NCBI RefSeq assembly: GCF_004210375.1
Contig: NC_134834.1
Span: 137,363,009-137,427,008, forward strand
Length of the DNA stretch: 64,000 bases
Direction of reading: 5' to 3'
Origin: Tachypleus tridentatus
Lineage: Eukaryota > Arthropoda > Merostomata > Xiphosura > Limulidae
Below the pieces are notes generated by a model. The model worked only from the letters and a program-made list of their open reading frames with translations, ran no database searches and was not told where the DNA came from. How positions within the stretch are numbered: the stretch's first letter is position 1; the number at the start of each line of letters is the position of its first letter. Positions 61,002 to 64,000 of this stretch are shown here, piece by piece. A program made the translations under genes and the position numbers.

Positions 61002-62054
61002 AGATCAAGTATATCGGCATTAGGTAAAACTTTAAAATTACCACACCTTGAAAAATAAATGTGTTCAATAGTTAGGAATTTCTTTGATCAGGAAAATACA
61101 GCATGATTTTTTTATGAAATGATTAGCATTAAACATAATTGTGGGACATAAAAGTAAGGATATGTCGAAAATCCGTTGTATAAAATATAGATCAACATTT
61201 TAGATAATACGTAGTTTATGATGTACAGGTGGTATCAATATGTCGGATATATACTAACAAATATTTTGTTTTAAAGAATATTTGTAAATCCTGATATTTT
61301 AAGTAATAATTAAACTTATTAAAATTACTAGATTTGTATAGTGCTAAGACTTGACGATAAAGTCAGGTCAAATAAATTTAATGAAGAACCGTGGAACTGG
61401 ATTGTGAAATAAAAACTGGGACAACGCATAAATTCGAAGATGGAATAAATAGTTGAACATTTAAGGCATGATCAATGAACAAACTGTATATCTCTTGGAG
61501 CGAGAAATACCATTAAAATATCATTTTAAGATTAGTCCGTGAAATATATCAATCAAAATATTTGTATTATCATTAATAAAGGCTGTTGTTCCTAAAACCT
61601 TCGATTAGCCAGTGTAGAGGATTTGGAATATCTGTTATATAGTTTAGTCTGTTAATAGTTGCGTTTTGACTTTACTTACTGATTAAATATATTTGTTTTC
61701 ACAAATTACAGCTTTTACAGTAAGTAACATTTATTTCTGAAACAGACACAATGGATCACTGGTACGATCATTAATAAAAGAATGATCCCACCAGTGTTCT
61801 AAAAATAATCTTATTTTATGCAAAAATTGTAACTTTTGAAAACATTTAGTCTATTGTTGATCTGGTAGACGCGATACACCAATTGTCTGATAAAACATCT
61901 GTTGTGATTCCCATGGAAACCATCCATGTGATGTGAGAAAGTTCTAATGTAATTTATTTAGCAGCACACTGTCTGTAGTTACTTTTTTTACTTTAGTAGT
62001 CAAAGAAAAGTCGGTTCTCAAAGAAAGCTTGTCAAGAAACGTAAACTATTAATA
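61002..62054. promoter_or_regulatory. Upstream region of the LRR gene; no clear promoter elements
   Basis: The promoter and 5' untranslated region of the gene starting at about 62055 should lie here. I see no convincing TATA box at a suitable distance. The 5' UTR probably includes at least the segment from about 61960. Confidence 0.3.
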
Positions 62055-63845
62055 ATGGGTGAGCTTTTGTTTTAAGCTATAATTTTAATTGTGAAATAGG
62101 ATAAAAGAGCTGTATATCTAAAGAACAAATAAATTATTAAATGTTTCGTGTGTTTTACTTAATAACGACTAGAGGTTTTTTTATGAAATACGGCATCAGA
62201 TTTACTACTTATTCGCAGATTAGAACTTGTTCTAATTTTCATATATTGTGAAATCACCTGATGAAACGTTCACGCCGTCTCTTTATTATTATTCGTTTTA
62301 CTTAATACACATGAACTTTTTAAAATCCTAATGATTTTTTTTGTTAGATGAAATGTAAAATAAGTGTATATGTACTAAATGTATATAAATTAACTAATTG
62401 TAACAGCTTTTTAAAATGTTATGTCTTGACCAATAATTACTAGAACGCTATTAGGATTATTGTAAACATTTGAAAAACATATTTTATTAAACTTTGAAGA
62501 TGTTTTTTACGATCTACTTCGTACTATAGCAGCTGTTCATTTGTGTTTTTTATTGGTTTATTATTTATTGCTCTCTAGACATATTACATAGTAATTGGTC
62601 GATCGCTATAATTTTATTTCATTTAGGTTATTTTTGTATTATTCTCGGCTTTATGAGTTTCCTAATGTCTCAACATGTGGCCAGTGATCTCTGTCCAAAT
62701 AAGGAAGACCTCGCTCCGTGTACTTGTGATGGTGAGGGTATTAACTGTATGTACGTTGTAGATGATGATGATCTTCAGCAAGTGTTTAAAGCTTTTTCGA
62801 ACCTAACAGCTTTCGTGCTATTTTTATTCAAGGAACACCAGTAACATTAATTCCGAAAGGATTGTTCAGTAGAATCCGAGCTCAGGACTTTATGTTAGAT
62901 GTTAATAAAATCAGCATCGTGGAATCTGGTGCTTTCGAAGGATCAGAAAAAACTGCGAGAACCATTAGTCTCTATGGCAACCAGCTGAAAGATTTTCCTT
63001 TTGGGGATATACAAAAATTTCCTGGACTGTTAACATTCAATTTAGGACTGAACAAACTGACGTCAGTTCCAGATTCAGCCTTTGGTCCTCATCCCAACTT
63101 GAGAACCATTATTCTAGCTGAGAACGAGATTACTAGTATTGGCCGTGGCGCGTTCAGTGGACTACCGAAGTTATCTACTATAGAGCTTAGTAGTAACAAG
63201 ATTAGTACTCTCGGACCACAGTCATTGGCTATGACCGGTCATTCAGTTGGCTTGGCGGTAAGAATATTTCAAAGTAGTTACTGTCTGGTATTTTAAAAGT
63301 TTATGATATTTGTAATTTATAAAATTTACTATTTATTCAAAGGTAATTGATATAATTAAGGTGGTGTATATATTATTAGAGAGTACTGTGAAAAGTAAGG
63401 TTATTATGGAAAAATTAACGAAAAAAAGTCACGAAAATGAAGGGGTTATTTTAAAATATGTATTTAAAAAGTTGTTTTATCAGCTTTGTTTAGAACATAT
63501 AACAACATAATTTTAGGTAAATATTATAGTGATTCCAAGTTTGCCATAAAGAAAGGAGAAGTATTGAGTAATTTCCTAAAGCACTTTAAAAGAAAGATGC
63601 TGCAATTTATTCGCAACTTTTTTGCTCTTAAATTTAAAAAAAAATATGTATATCGATACATATTTTTTTCTAGGTTCTTCTCTCGAGCAACATGATTGCC
63701 GATATCGCCACAGATGCATTCAGAGGAATCACTCCCGCATATTTGGCATTAAACAAAAACAGTCTAGAGTTTCTAGACAAAGACGTTTTTCTTCCGCTGA
63801 TGCAAGACATGTCAAAAGTTGAGAATGCACAAATCAGTTTTAAAG
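62055..63845 (+). CDS. Secreted leucine-rich-repeat protein, 5' three exons (partial, one frameshift)
   Basis: Exon 1 ends ATGG|GTGAGC at 62058, so only Met and one base are coded there; exon 2 (62627-63257) follows CATTTAG and exon 3 (63674-63845) follows TTTTTCTAG. The joined start reads MGYFCIILGFMSFLMS, a signal peptide, then DLCPNKEDLAPCTCDGEG, a cysteine cluster typical of LRR N-caps. Leucine-rich repeats follow: TISLYGNQLKDFPF, LLTFNLGLNKLTSVP, LRTIILAENEITSIG, LSTIELSSNKISTLG, VLLSSNMIADIA. Exon 3 ends SFKG at donor GTAAAA, phase 1, where relatives continue with a Cys-rich C-cap, so the gene runs beyond the window. The closest type I recall is the arthropod proteins annotated as oplophorus-luciferin 2-monooxygenase non-catalytic subunit-like. 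Exon 2 changes frame at about 62811-62816 (SNLTAF then AIFIQGTPV), as if one base were missing. Ligand and role are unknown. Confidence 0.85.
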
Positions 63846-64000
63846 GTAAAAATGGAGTTACACTGGAAGATTTTGTTATATTGTAATGGAAGTTATGTGA
63901 ATCTTATTATAGTACATTTATTGTTATAGAACTTTAGGGTTTGTTTGTGTGTTTGAATTTTTGTTGCTATAACATAACTCTTTCCCGTACTATTAGCACT
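63846..64000 (+). other. Intron of the LRR gene, continuing past the window
   Basis: Starts with GTAAAAATG after exon 3. The stop codon at 63883 lies in this intron if the donor is used; if it is not, the protein would end there. Confidence 0.6.

Noticed and set aside
62815-62832. An 18-base GT...AG segment as a mini-intron explaining the LRR frame change
   Set aside because: Far below a workable intron length, and removing 18 bases would not change the frame.

Overview
This is AT-rich, intron- and repeat-dominated animal DNA with no operons or bacterial features. Dispersed tRNA-derived SINEs, degenerate CR1-, Tx1-, DIRS-, Penelope- and Tc1/mariner-type elements, GT-AG introns and a secreted leucine-rich-repeat gene point to an arthropod. 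The commonest SINE (a tRNA-like head, then a body ending in GATAGCCCTCGAGTAGCTTT) and the LRR protein type make me favour a chelicerate, most likely a horseshoe crab. That assignment rests on memory, not on a search.

Layout. 1-805: a 45-bp minisatellite with a three-monomer higher-order pattern. 1.45-3.6 kb: end of a Penelope-like element, a GC-rich broken Tx1/L1-type LINE on the minus strand, and a Tc1/mariner end. 3.8-13.6 kb: SINEs and a very degenerate ~61-bp satellite (4.6-5.6 kb). 13.8-16.9 kb: a decayed DIRS-like tyrosine-recombinase retroelement carrying a SINE. 17-21.5 kb: more SINEs, then three exon remnants of an NDUFAF7-like gene, the last exon split by a 434-bp foldback element. 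22-24.3, 34.9-36.2 and 37.2-39.4 kb: three plus-strand CR1/jockey-like LINE copies. 28 kb: another foldback. 30.5-31 kb: a long-inverted-repeat element flanked by TTAA and a tandem duplication. 36.6-37.2 kb: the GIY-YIG end of a Penelope-like element. 41.6-43.1 kb: a Tc1/mariner element with near-complete transposase. 43.2-49.8 kb: a p21-activated kinase (PAK) pseudogene with introns, its catalytic-loop exon interrupted by DIRS sequence. 50.4-51.5 kb: a SINE and an internally inverted fragment of a repeat-borne protein family. 55.5-57.1 kb: a Tc1 element sitting at the centre of a long palindrome. 57-60 kb: LINE fragments. 60.7 kb: a SINE. 62.05-63.85 kb: the only gene that looks alive, a secreted LRR protein running off the right edge and containing one frameshift.

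No pathway can be drawn from neighbouring genes here. The coherent story is decay: two conserved eukaryotic genes (NDUFAF7-like and PAK-like) survive only as multi-exon relics. Retained introns show they are duplicated-gene remnants rather than processed copies, which would fit gene loss after whole-genome duplication, known in horseshoe crabs.

All reading was by eye. Element borders without target-site duplications are approximate, and family names come from recognised motifs, not database hits.
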